Assembly (NCBI GenBank): GCA_024686055.1
Contig: JAIBDV010000093.1
Location: 1 to 9,041, forward strand
Direction: 5' to 3'
Origin: Neptuniibacter sp.
Lineage (GTDB): Bacteria; Pseudomonadota; Gammaproteobacteria; Pseudomonadales; Balneatricaceae
Length of the DNA stretch: 9,041 nt
The position numbers and the translations under genes were made by a program. The notes beneath the pieces are model-generated. The model had not been told where the DNA came from and ran no database searches. It saw only the letters and a program-made list of their open reading frames with translations. Of this stretch, positions 1 through 5,651 are shown one piece after another; the first letter of the stretch is position 1, and each line of letters opens with the position of its first letter.

Positions 1-575
1 ACAGCCGCAGCGGTTGGCTCACTCAGCAGCCGCAGGACTTTGATATTAGCCAGCGTAGCCGCATCTTTAGTGGCCTGACGCTGCGCATCATCAAAATACG
101 CCGGCACAGTGATCACCGCGCCGCTAAGCTCACCACCCAGCGAAGCTTCAGCACGCTCAGCCAGCACTTTGAGAATATCTGCCGATACCTGCACCGGGCT
201 CTTCTCGCCTGCATCAGTGACGATAAACGGCATGCCCGCCTCATCACCGGAAAAGCGGTACGGCAGCTCATCAGTCAACGACTTGACATCCGCAACACCG
301 CGGCCCATCAGGCGCTTAACTGACACCACGGTGTTATGCGGATCGCTGGATGCCTGTACACGAGCCATCTCACCCACCAACGGTTCAACACTCGCCTGGT
401 AGCGTACAACGGATGGCAATGTATGCGCCCCGTCGATGTCTGGCAGCGTCTGCGCAGTACCGCTTTTCACAGTAGCGACCAGTGAATTGGTCGTACCAAG
501 GTCAATCCCTATCGCCAGCTTGCGCTGATGAGGTGCCGGACTCTGCCCCGGCTCAGCAATCTGCAATAACGCCAT
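1..575 (-). CDS. hscA: Fe-S cluster assembly chaperone HscA (5' part only, cut by window edge)
   Basis: HscA is the specialised Hsp70 that, with HscB, uses ATP to help transfer Fe-S clusters from IscU to acceptor proteins in the cytoplasm. The visible 191 residues are the first half of the nucleotide-binding domain. They open with MALLQIAEPG, nearly identical to the E. coli HscA N-terminus, then carry the phosphate-1 loop IGIDLGTTNS at residues 22-31 and VITVPAYFDDAQRQ near 155-168, ending inside LLSEPTAAAV. The start at 575 is fixed by this alignment although only a weak ribosome binding site is visible. The gene lies 63 bp after hscB, the widest gap in the distal operon, and a small hairpin (613-625, stem CTGCA/TGCAG) sits in the gap. 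The substrate-binding domain and any following fdx or iscX are outside the window. Identification is certain from similarity; the function is known from the family. Confidence 0.97.
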   Translation of the reverse strand, partial: MALLQIAEPGQSPAPHQRKLAIGIDLGTTNSLVATVKSGTAQTLPDIDGAHTLPSVVRYQASVEPLVGEMARVQASSDPHNTVVSVKRLMGRGVADVKSLTDELPYRFSGDEAGMPFIVTDAGEKSPVQVSADILKVLAERAEASLGGELSGAVITVPAYFDDAQRQATKDAATLANIKVLRLLSEPTAAA

Positions 576-638
576 AGTGGTAATCTGAAACCCGTCAATA
601 CATCCAGCCCGTCTGCACGATGCAGTCAGGCATTAAAC

Positions 639-1169
639 TCAGTCAAGCAGCTCATCTTCCAGCGCTTCAATCTCCAGCACCAGCTTTTCAAGGAACTGCA
701 TTTTTCGAACCGTGCCCGCAGCACTTTCAAATTCGCTGGCAATATACTGCGCCTCAAACTGCTGGCGCTGACCACGCAATTCAGCACTCACCTCTTCAGA
801 AAGCGAGCCCAGCGCAGACTCAGGGTCTACGGCGCTACCCGCCTCTTCCAGCTCTTCACGCAACATCATCTGTCGCATAAGGAACGCCGACTCCATGATA
901 ACGCTGGTTTCGCTGAGGGTATCCAGGCCCTGCAAGTACAGCAGGTACTGGGCACGCTTGAGTGGTGATTTGAGAGTGGTCTGCGCTTCATTGAGAAAGG
1001 CAGTATATTGCTCAGACAGCCGACGCTCACGCTCTGACAGGTGCGCGAAACGGTCCGGGTGCAGGACTTTCTGTAGCTCACGGTAGCGGGCAGACAACAG
1101 CGCCCCATCTACCTGAAAGCTGACCGGCAATGCCAGCAGCTCAAAGTAATTCTGTTTGATATCGATCAT
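639..1169 (-). CDS. hscB: Fe-S cluster assembly co-chaperone HscB (Hsc20, J-type)
   Basis: HscB is the J-domain partner that binds IscU, delivers it to HscA and stimulates HscA ATPase activity. The protein has 176 residues, against about 171 in E. coli. The N-terminal J domain shows the HPD signature at residues 37-39, in the context LHPDRFAH, followed by helix-rich sequence with SPLKRAQYLL near 68-77. The C-terminal three-helix part (about 85-176) is acidic and ends in EALEDELLD; in the family this region binds IscU. The start gives about five more residues before the conserved YF-LL segment than E. coli has, and its ribosome binding site is weak, so a slightly different start is possible. 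It lies 17 bp after iscA and is surely cotranscribed with it. Confidence 0.96.
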   Translation of the reverse strand: MIDIKQNYFELLALPVSFQVDGALLSARYRELQKVLHPDRFAHLSERERRLSEQYTAFLNEAQTTLKSPLKRAQYLLYLQGLDTLSETSVIMESAFLMRQMMLREELEEAGSAVDPESALGSLSEEVSAELRGQRQQFEAQYIASEFESAAGTVRKMQFLEKLVLEIEALEDELLD

Positions 1170-1186
1170 AAGGCTCTGATCGCAGG

Positions 1187-1510
1187 TTAAATATTGAAGC
1201 TCTCACCGCAGCCGCATTCATTGCGAACATTCGGGTTATTGAACTTAAAGCCTTCGTTAAGACCTTCCTTAACGAAATCCAGTTCGGTGCCATTGAGGTA
1301 CACCAGGCTTTTAGGGTCAATTACGATTTTAACGCCGCGATCTTCAAAAACCTCGTCTTCTGCCTCAGCCTCATCTACAAATTCCAGCACGTAAGCCATA
1401 CCGGAACAACCCGAGGTGCGCACACCCAGACGAACAGAGTCGCCTTTGCCACGGTTTTCAAGGAATTTGCCGATATGGTCAGCGGCTGCGTCAGTCATTG
1501 TAATGGCCAT
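1187..1510 (-). CDS. iscA: Iron-sulfur cluster assembly/carrier protein IscA
   Basis: IscA is an A-type carrier that binds iron or a cluster and passes it to target apoproteins, mainly [4Fe-4S] enzymes. The 107 residues equal the E. coli length. The three conserved cysteine ligands are present: C35 in RTSGCSGMAY and C99/C101 in NECGCGESF. The long shared stretch LDFVKEGLNEGFKF (about 79-92) is nearly identical to E. coli IscA and separates this protein from ErpA or SufA. An AGGA ribosome binding site lies about ten bases before the ATG. The gene is separated from iscU by an unusually long, hairpin-rich 104-bp spacer but is only 17 bp from hscB. Confidence 0.97.
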   Translation of the reverse strand: MAITMTDAAADHIGKFLENRGKGDSVRLGVRTSGCSGMAYVLEFVDEAEAEDEVFEDRGVKIVIDPKSLVYLNGTELDFVKEGLNEGFKFNNPNVRNECGCGESFNI

Positions 1511-1532
1511 AGCACTTCAATCCTGCATAGCA

Positions 1533-1587
1533 CTACCGGTAAGGTAGCCTTGATACTGTAAAGCCGGATCACTCCCATAAGGAAGTG
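1533..1587 (-). other. Two small hairpins in the iscU-iscA spacer
   Basis: Read on the minus (mRNA) strand, 1587-1570 gives CACTTCC-TTAT-GGGAGTG, a seven-pair stem with one G-U pair and a four-base loop. Positions 1547-1533 give CTACC-TTACC-GGTAG, a five-pair stem. A looser GCCCG...CGGGC pairing sits just after the iscU stop (about 1593-1612). None is followed by a convincing U-run, so these are not classical intrinsic terminators. They could stabilise the upstream iscSU message, mark a processing site, or set the iscA translation level; these roles are inference only. Confidence 0.5.
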
Positions 1588-1614
1588 CCCGGCCCGAATA
1601 AAAAGACGGGCGAA

Positions 1615-1995
1615 TTACTTCTGCTTGTCTTTATAGTCGGTGATAGCCGCTTTAATCGCGTCTTCAGCGAGCACTGAGCAGTGAATTTTCACTGGGGGCA
1701 GTGCCAGCTCTTCGGCGATTTCAGAGTTTTTCAACTCAGCCGCCTGGTCCAGCGTCATCCCTTTCACCCATTCAGTGACCAGGGAACTGGACGCAATTGC
1801 AGAGCCACAGCCATAGGTTTTGAATTTGGCGTCTTCAATAACACCTTCTTCGCTCACCTTGATCTGCAGACGCATAACGTCACCACAGGCAGGCGCACCT
1901 ACCATGCCGGTACCAACAGATGCATCCTGCGCATCCATCTTGCCAACATTGCGTGGATTTTCGTAGTGGTCGATAACTTTTTCGCTGTAAGCCAT
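1615..1995 (-). CDS. iscU: Iron-sulfur cluster assembly scaffold IscU
   Basis: IscU receives sulfur from IscS and iron, builds a transient cluster and hands it on through HscBA. The 126-residue protein begins MAYSEKVIDHYENPRNVG, essentially the E. coli N-terminus. All scaffold residues are present: C37 with D39 in APACGDV, C63 in YGCGSA, and H105-C106 in KIHCS. The HscA recognition motif LPPVK is at residues 99-103. The start at 1995 is preferred over an in-frame upstream ATG at 2046. It has a strong GAGGAGA ribosome binding site seven bases upstream and matches the family start, and the longer form would overlap iscS. It follows iscS by 31 bp. Confidence 0.98.
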   Translation of the reverse strand: MAYSEKVIDHYENPRNVGKMDAQDASVGTGMVGAPACGDVMRLQIKVSEEGVIEDAKFKTYGCGSAIASSSLVTEWVKGMTLDQAAELKNSEIAEELALPPVKIHCSVLAEDAIKAAITDYKDKQK

Positions 1996-2002
1996 AACTA
2001 AA

Positions 2003-2009
2003 TCTCCTC
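2003..2009 (-). promoter_or_regulatory. Strong ribosome binding site deciding the iscU start
   Basis: The minus strand reads GAGGAGA with seven bases before the ATG at 1995-1993. It is the best Shine-Dalgarno match in the operon and rules against the upstream in-frame ATG at 2046. It also fits the high scaffold dose needed relative to IscS. Confidence 0.8.
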
Positions 2010-2026
2010 GAATACTCGGCTGCCGC

Positions 2027-3241
2027 TTAGTGGTGAACCCACTCAACTTTGCTCAGATCTACACCGTCCTGAAACATATCCCACAATGGGGATAGCTCAC
2101 GCAGCTTGCCTACCGCTTCACGGACCTGTTTAACGGCGTAATCCACTTCCGCTTCAGTCGTAAAACGACCGACAGAAAAACGGATCGAACTATGCGCCAT
2201 CTCGTCATTCAGACCCAGCGCACGCAAGACGTACGAAGGTTCCAGACTGGCAGAGGTGCAGGCCGAACCAGAAGATACAGCCAGATCTTTCAGTGACATC
2301 AACAACGACTCACCTTCGACAAAGGCAAAACTGATGTTCATGTTACCAGGCACACGCTGCTCAGCGCTGCCATTGATATAAACTTCATCCATATCACTGA
2401 CACCCGCCCACAAACGGTCACGCAAGGCAACGGTATGAGCAGTTTCAGCGACCATCTCTTCCTTGGCGATACGGGCAGCTTCACCCATGCCAACCAGCTG
2501 ATGCGTTGCCAGCGTGCCGGAACGCATGCCACGCTCATGACCACCACCGTGCATCTGAGCTTCCAGACGAACACGAGGCTTACGGCAAACGTACAGCGCG
2601 CCAACACCTTTAGGACCATACATTTTATGGCCAGACAGCGACATCAGATCAACCTTGGTATTTTTCAGGTCGATCTCGACCTTACCGGCACTCTGTGCCG
2701 CATCAACATGAAACAGCGTGCCATTAGCGCGGGTCAGTTCGCCGATCGCAGCGATATCCGTGATAACACCGATCTCGTTGTTTACATGCATCAGAGATAC
2801 CAGAATGGTATCTTCACGCAGCGCATCTGCAACCATCTGCGGCTCAATCAGGCCTTCAGAGGTCGGATCCAGATAGGTTACTTCGTACCCTTCGCGCTCC
2901 AGCTGCCGACAGGTATCCAACACGGCTTTGTGCTCGATTTTGGAGGTGATGATATGCTTGCCCTTCTTGTGGTAGAAGTGAGCAACACCTTTAATCGCCA
3001 GGTTGTCAGACTCAGTCGCGCCGGAGGTCCAGACAATCTCGCGTGGGTCAGCGTTTAGCAGGTCAGCCACCTGGCGACGCGCATCTTCAACCGCCTCTTC
3101 TGCTTTCCAGCCAAACAGGTGAGAGCGGGACGCAGGGTTACCGAAGTTGCCCTCTTTTGTCAGGCACTCAATCATCTTCTCGGCAACACGCGGGTCAACC
3201 GGCGTTGTTGCGGAATAATCCAGGTAAATTGGTGTATTCAT
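2027..3241 (-). CDS. iscS: Cysteine desulfurase IscS
   Basis: IscS is a PLP-dependent, homodimeric enzyme that converts L-cysteine to alanine and carries the sulfur as a persulfide to IscU and to tRNA-thiolation partners. The 404 residues equal E. coli IscS and align without visible gaps. PLP-site residues are in place: H104 in KIEHKAVLDTC, D180 and Q183 in HVDAAQS, and the Schiff-base lysine K206 in SGHKMYGPKG. The mobile-loop cysteine C328 lies in SSGSACTSASLEPS, the hallmark of group I (IscS/NifS) enzymes. The C-terminus ends VEWVHH, like the VEWAHH/IEWAHH IscU-binding tail. GGAG lies seven bases before the ATG. The iscR-iscS gap is only 21 bp, so the two are translated from one message. 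Confidence 0.98.
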   Translation of the reverse strand: MNTPIYLDYSATTPVDPRVAEKMIECLTKEGNFGNPASRSHLFGWKAEEAVEDARRQVADLLNADPREIVWTSGATESDNLAIKGVAHFYHKKGKHIITSKIEHKAVLDTCRQLEREGYEVTYLDPTSEGLIEPQMVADALREDTILVSLMHVNNEIGVITDIAAIGELTRANGTLFHVDAAQSAGKVEIDLKNTKVDLMSLSGHKMYGPKGVGALYVCRKPRVRLEAQMHGGGHERGMRSGTLATHQLVGMGEAARIAKEEMVAETAHTVALRDRLWAGVSDMDEVYINGSAEQRVPGNMNISFAFVEGESLLMSLKDLAVSSGSACTSASLEPSYVLRALGLNDEMAHSSIRFSVGRFTTEAEVDYAVKQVREAVGKLRELSPLWDMFQDGVDLSKVEWVHH

Positions 3242-3262
3242 TGTCGATCTCCGACCCTCACA

Positions 3263-3757
3263 TCAAACCGCAGCTTTGGCTGCCGGCTGTCCTGACGAAC
3301 TCACGATCAGCTGTTCTGACTGATTCTGCTCCTGACGCAATGCAACCTCACGCACATCTTTACGCGCCACAAGATCAGCCAGACTGATACCACTTAAAAA
3401 ATTATGGATCTGATCACTTAGATCACACCACAGATGATGCGTCAGACAGGTTTCACCGCCCTGACAATCACCCTTACGATTACAACCGGTGGCATCCACG
3501 GATTCATTCACCGCGTCGATAACCTCAGCGACAGGAATCGCGGCTTTCTCGCGATTCAGCTGATAGCCGCCTCCTGGACCACGCACACTGCGTACCAGCT
3601 CGTTGCGGCGCAACTTGGCAAACAGTTGCTCCAGGTAAGAAAGCGAGATCCCCTGACGTTCAGAAATATCCGCCAGACTGATCGGCCCCTTGCCTTCATG
3701 CAATGCCAGATCCAGCATAGCCGTTACTGCATAACGGCCTTTTGTTGTTAGTCGCAT
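3263..3757 (-). CDS. iscR: Fe-S cluster regulator IscR (Rrf2 family)
   Basis: IscR is an Rrf2-type winged-helix dimer whose [2Fe-2S] form represses the isc operon and whose apo form still controls other promoters. The protein has 164 residues, against 162 in E. coli. The N-terminal DNA-binding domain (about 1-65) reads MRLTTKGRYAV...ISLSYLEQLF...RGPGGGY, the wing and recognition helix being nearly unchanged. The cluster ligands are all present: C92, C98 and C104 in the CX5CX5C loop plus H107 in LTHH. An additional cysteine, C111 (HLWCDLSD), replaces the Arg of the E. coli protein next to the ligand loop. AGGAG lies eight bases before the ATG. It is the first gene of the operon and faces its own predicted binding sites. 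Confidence 0.97.
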   Translation of the reverse strand: MRLTTKGRYAVTAMLDLALHEGKGPISLADISERQGISLSYLEQLFAKLRRNELVRSVRGPGGGYQLNREKAAIPVAEVIDAVNESVDATGCNRKGDCQGGETCLTHHLWCDLSDQIHNFLSGISLADLVARKDVREVALRQEQNQSEQLIVSSSGQPAAKAAV

Positions 3758-3796
3758 AAAACCTGCTCCTCGTCTAACTGCGAGTTATGTCGCGGC

Positions 3797-3825
3797 ATTA
3801 TGCTTTTCTTGACCATTACAGTCAA
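3797..3825 (-). promoter_or_regulatory. Sigma70-type promoter of the isc operon
   Basis: On the minus strand a TTGACT -35 hexamer (3825-3820) and a CATAAT -10 hexamer (3802-3797) are separated by exactly 17 bases, the optimal spacing, each with one mismatch to consensus. Transcription should begin near 3790, giving a leader of about 33 bases before the iscR ATG. The -35 lies inside a predicted IscR site, the arrangement expected for repression by occlusion. Confidence 0.8.
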
Positions 3826-3829
3826 GTAT
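3805..3829 (-). promoter_or_regulatory. Type 1 IscR-binding site overlapping the -35 element
   Basis: On the minus strand the site reads ATA, then CTTGACT, a four-base AT-rich centre beginning G, then GGTCAAG and AAA. It has a perfect inverted repeat CTTGAC/GTCAAG. Against the Type 1 IscR consensus as I remember it (GACT and AGTC cores with ATA/TAT flanks, 25 bp), I count 22 of 25 positions compatible. It spans the -35 hexamer, so bound [2Fe-2S]-IscR would block RNA polymerase. Binding is inferred from the match and the adjacent iscR gene. Confidence 0.78.
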
Positions 3830-3854
3830 ATAACCAACCTTTTTAGTCGGGATT
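3830..3854 (-). promoter_or_regulatory. Second, weaker Type 1 IscR site, abutting the first
   Basis: On the minus strand it reads AATCCCGACT, an A-tract centre, then GGTTGGTTAT. I count about 19 of 25 positions compatible with the Type 1 consensus: the left GACT core is intact and the right core is degraded (GGTT for AGTC). It begins exactly where the promoter-proximal site ends, so the two are in tandem with a 25-bp centre-to-centre distance. The E. coli iscR promoter also has more than one Type 1 site. Confidence is moderate because the right half is poor. Confidence 0.55.
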
Positions 3855-3868
3855 AAACCTGACCCCGG

Positions 3869-3893
3869 AAAGATGTCTAAGCTTAACATCTTT
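3869..3893. repeat. 25-bp near-perfect palindrome between trmJ and iscR
   Basis: Arms AAAGATGT (3869-3876) and ACATCTTT (3886-3893) are perfect complements and enclose a single C and TAAGCTTA, itself palindromic. The whole 25 bp is thus symmetric apart from one base. It lies 23 bp past the trmJ stop and 14 bp upstream of the second IscR site. No U-run beyond the arm follows on either strand, so it is not a good intrinsic terminator. An operator for an unidentified regulator or a weak trmJ terminator are both possible. Confidence 0.6.
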
Positions 3894-3916
3894 TAGCGTG
3901 CAACACCGGCAACGGA

Positions 3917-4660
3917 TCAGTGCCCGCCATCTATTTTCTTTTCGATTGTACTCAGAATGCCGCGCAAGACGTTCACTTCAACTTTGTCGGGAACAGCACG
4001 CATAAAGAGACGCCGCAGACGCGGCATCAACTGACGCGGGTTTTCCGGGTCAAGGAATTCCGTATCCACCAGAACTTTTTCAAGGTGCTCAAACAGCAAC
4101 TCTAATTCCTGATGGCTGGCCAGATCTATATCCCACTCAGTCCCCCACTGTGGGCGCTCAGCCGACTCCGTCAACCCCAGCGCCGCCATCCGCAGCTCAT
4201 AGGTAACGACCTGCACAGCGGCAGCGATATTCAGCGAACTGAAGGCCTCATTGGTGGGAATATTGACATGGTGGTGACACAACTGCAGCTCTTCATTGGT
4301 CAGGCCGCGATCTTCACGCCCAAACACAATCGCAATTTTCTGACTACCCGACAAGGGCGCAGTAATCGCCGCCAGCTCACGCGGATTGATTAGCGGCCAG
4401 GGAATATGTCGTTCACGGGCGCTCGTACCAACAACTAACTGGCAATCTGCCAGCGCCTCAGCCAGACTGCTAAAAACGCCAGCATTATCCAGCAGATCGG
4501 TAGCGCCTGAAGCGCGCGCCACCGCATCGCCATCTGGGAACACTTTCGGCTCAACCAGACGCAAGTCTGTGAGACCCATGTTTTTCATTGCTCGCGCCAC
4601 TCCACCGATGTTACCCGGGTGAGTGGTGTTAACCAGAATAATGGTGATATTTTCCAGCAT
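3917..4660 (-). CDS. trmJ: tRNA (cytidine/uridine-2'-O-)-methyltransferase TrmJ
   Basis: TrmJ is a SPOUT-superfamily dimer that uses S-adenosylmethionine to 2'-O-methylate position 32 of certain tRNAs. Numbered from MLENITIILV, the 247 residues are close to the 246 of E. coli. Conserved blocks are HPGNIGGVARAMKNMGL with R23 (about 14-31), VVGTSARER (77-85), the cofactor-knot segments IVFGREDRGLTNEEL (112-126), and SSLNIAAAVQVVTYE (142-156). The C-terminal helical tail has LRRLFMRA and LRGIL. The ATG at 4660 is chosen because it matches the family. An in-frame GTG at 4675 would add five residues but has no ribosome binding site and would leave almost no leader from the predicted promoter. No good terminator follows, so some readthrough into isc is possible. 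Pseudomonas has cysE between trmJ and iscR; it is absent here. Confidence 0.95.
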   Translation of the reverse strand: MLENITIILVNTTHPGNIGGVARAMKNMGLTDLRLVEPKVFPDGDAVARASGATDLLDNAGVFSSLAEALADCQLVVGTSARERHIPWPLINPRELAAITAPLSGSQKIAIVFGREDRGLTNEELQLCHHHVNIPTNEAFSSLNIAAAVQVVTYELRMAALGLTESAERPQWGTEWDIDLASHQELELLFEHLEKVLVDTEFLDPENPRQLMPRLRRLFMRAVPDKVEVNVLRGILSTIEKKIDGGH

Positions 4661-4691
4661 TAGCCCGCTATCCACTTTTTTGAAGGGACAT

Positions 4692-4720
4692 ATTGTAGCA
4701 AAGCTATTGTCATCTGTTCA
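4692..4720 (-). promoter_or_regulatory. Predicted trmJ promoter with extended -10
   Basis: The minus strand carries TGCTACAAT, an extended -10 with TACAAT at 4697-4692. Seventeen bases upstream is TGAACA (4720-4715), four of six matches to the -35 consensus. The start would fall near 4685, about 25 bases before the ATG at 4660. It is predicted by eye only. Confidence 0.5.
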
Positions 4721-4744
4721 GCAGTCTATTAGCTCGGCTATAAT
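4715..4744 (+). promoter_or_regulatory. Predicted suhB promoter
   Basis: A perfect TATAAT -10 lies at 4739-4744. An 18-base spacer separates it from TGTTCA (4715-4720), a weak -35 that coincides with the complement of the trmJ -35. The leader to the suhB ATG would be about 33 bases. The -10 sits within an imperfect inverted repeat, CTATTA (4726-4731) and TAATAG (4741-4746), which might act as an operator. Confidence 0.55.
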
Positions 4745-4783
4745 AGGCCCCTTGCCCTTAACCTCTTTTGAGACCATCACAAC

Positions 4784-5602
4784 ATGCAACCGATGTTGAA
4801 TATCGCCCTGCGAGCTGCCCGTATCGCAGGTGAGCAGGTAGCTCGCGCTGTAGAGCGCCTGGACCTGATCAAATCTGAACAATCCGATGTCACCGACTTC
4901 GTACGCGACACCGCCAGCCGAGCCGAACTGACAGTAGTACATACTATTCAGAAAGCGTATCCGCACCATCGCGTTGTGGGCGTCTACACTGGCGAGCACG
5001 CGCCGACAGGCACCAACGAAGGCGACGAAGTCACCTGGAATGTCAATCCTATTGATAACGCCAGTAACTTCTCTAAAGGCCTGCCAAACTTTGCTCTGTG
5101 CATTGCTGGCTACCAGCGCGACCGCCTGGAACACGCTATCGTCCTGAACCCGATGACAGCTGAAGAATTCACTGCCAGCCGTGGTTACGGCGCCCACCTG
5201 AACGGCAAACGCCTGCGTGTTGGCAACAACCGCACTATTGAAGGTAGCGCAATCGGCTCCGGTTTCTTTAACCGCGGTAGCGATAAAGGCCACCTGAACG
5301 CCTACCTTGAGATGTTCAAGAACATCAACATGGCGGGCGCGAGCATAAATAACGCAGGCTCCGCAGCACTGAACCTGGCCAACCTGGCCGCTGGTCGTGC
5401 AGACGGCTTCTTCCAGCTCGGCCTGTCCGAACCTGAATTTGAAGCAGCTCTGCTGCTGGTACAGGAAGCCGGTGGCCTGGTTGCCGACCTTAACGGCGGC
5501 AGCAACTACCGCAACCTGGGACACCTGATTGCAGCTAATCCTAAAATGCTGAAAGCATTGCTGCAGAACTTGCGCCCAGCCGTAACACCTGAACTGAGCT
5601 AA
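4784..5602 (+). CDS. suhB: SuhB-family protein, inositol monophosphatase fold with degenerate active site
   Basis: SuhB proteins are Mg-dependent inositol-1-phosphatases in fold. In E. coli the protein also acts with Nus factors in rRNA transcription antitermination, a role separable from catalysis. The 272 residues align along their length with E. coli SuhB (267): MQPMLNIALRAARIAG at the start, EFTASRGYGAHLNG (128-141), GSAALNLANLAAGRADGFF (192-210), QEAGG (227-231). The start is set by this match. The catalytic residues are changed. E67-E68 become V67-Y68. DPLDGTTN becomes NPIDNASN (88-95), losing D84 but keeping D87 as D91. D44 becomes A44. WDFAAG becomes PEFEAA (217-222), Asp to Glu. The R183-R184 pair near the dimer interface is N189-N190. 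About four residues are inserted around 72-80. It lies beside trmJ, as in Pseudomonas. A hydrolytic role is unlikely; a structural transcription role is inferred. Confidence 0.88.
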   Translation: MQPMLNIALRAARIAGEQVARAVERLDLIKSEQSDVTDFVRDTASRAELTVVHTIQKAYPHHRVVGVYTGEHAPTGTNEGDEVTWNVNPIDNASNFSKGLPNFALCIAGYQRDRLEHAIVLNPMTAEEFTASRGYGAHLNGKRLRVGNNRTIEGSAIGSGFFNRGSDKGHLNAYLEMFKNINMAGASINNAGSAALNLANLAAGRADGFFQLGLSEPEFEAALLLVQEAGGLVADLNGGSNYRNLGHLIAANPKMLKALLQNLRPAVTPELS

Positions 5603-5610
5603 GCAAAAGA

Positions 5611-5638
5611 CTTGGCAACCCCAACCGGGGCTGCCAAG
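5611..5638 (+). repeat. Stable GC-rich hairpin after suhB
   Basis: CTTGGCA (5611-5617) pairs with TGCCAAG (5632-5638). After one A-C mismatch, CCCC pairs with GGGG around an AACC loop. It starts eight bases after the suhB stop. No T-run follows on either strand, so it is not itself an intrinsic terminator. It may protect the suhB mRNA 3' end or assist the adjacent terminator. Confidence 0.6.
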
Positions 5639-5651
5639 CCGATGCAGGCAC

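Noticed and set aside
1996..2046. 17-residue N-terminal extension of IscU
   Set aside because: It would overlap the iscS end, lacks family support, and a much stronger ribosome binding site sits before the ATG at 1995.
2435..3058. A 207-codon plus-strand open frame opposite iscS
   Set aside because: It lies wholly antisense to a gap-free IscS match and has no family resemblance or ribosome binding site support.
3855..3868. GGGGTC...ATCCCG pairing beside the IscR sites as a terminator
   Set aside because: The stem is only about five pairs with a ten-base loop and no T-run; the pairing bases overlap the second IscR site, a better explanation.
4661..4675. GTG start adding five residues to TrmJ
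   Set aside because: No ribosome binding site precedes it, it is about ten bases from the predicted transcript start, and family members start at the MLxNI position.
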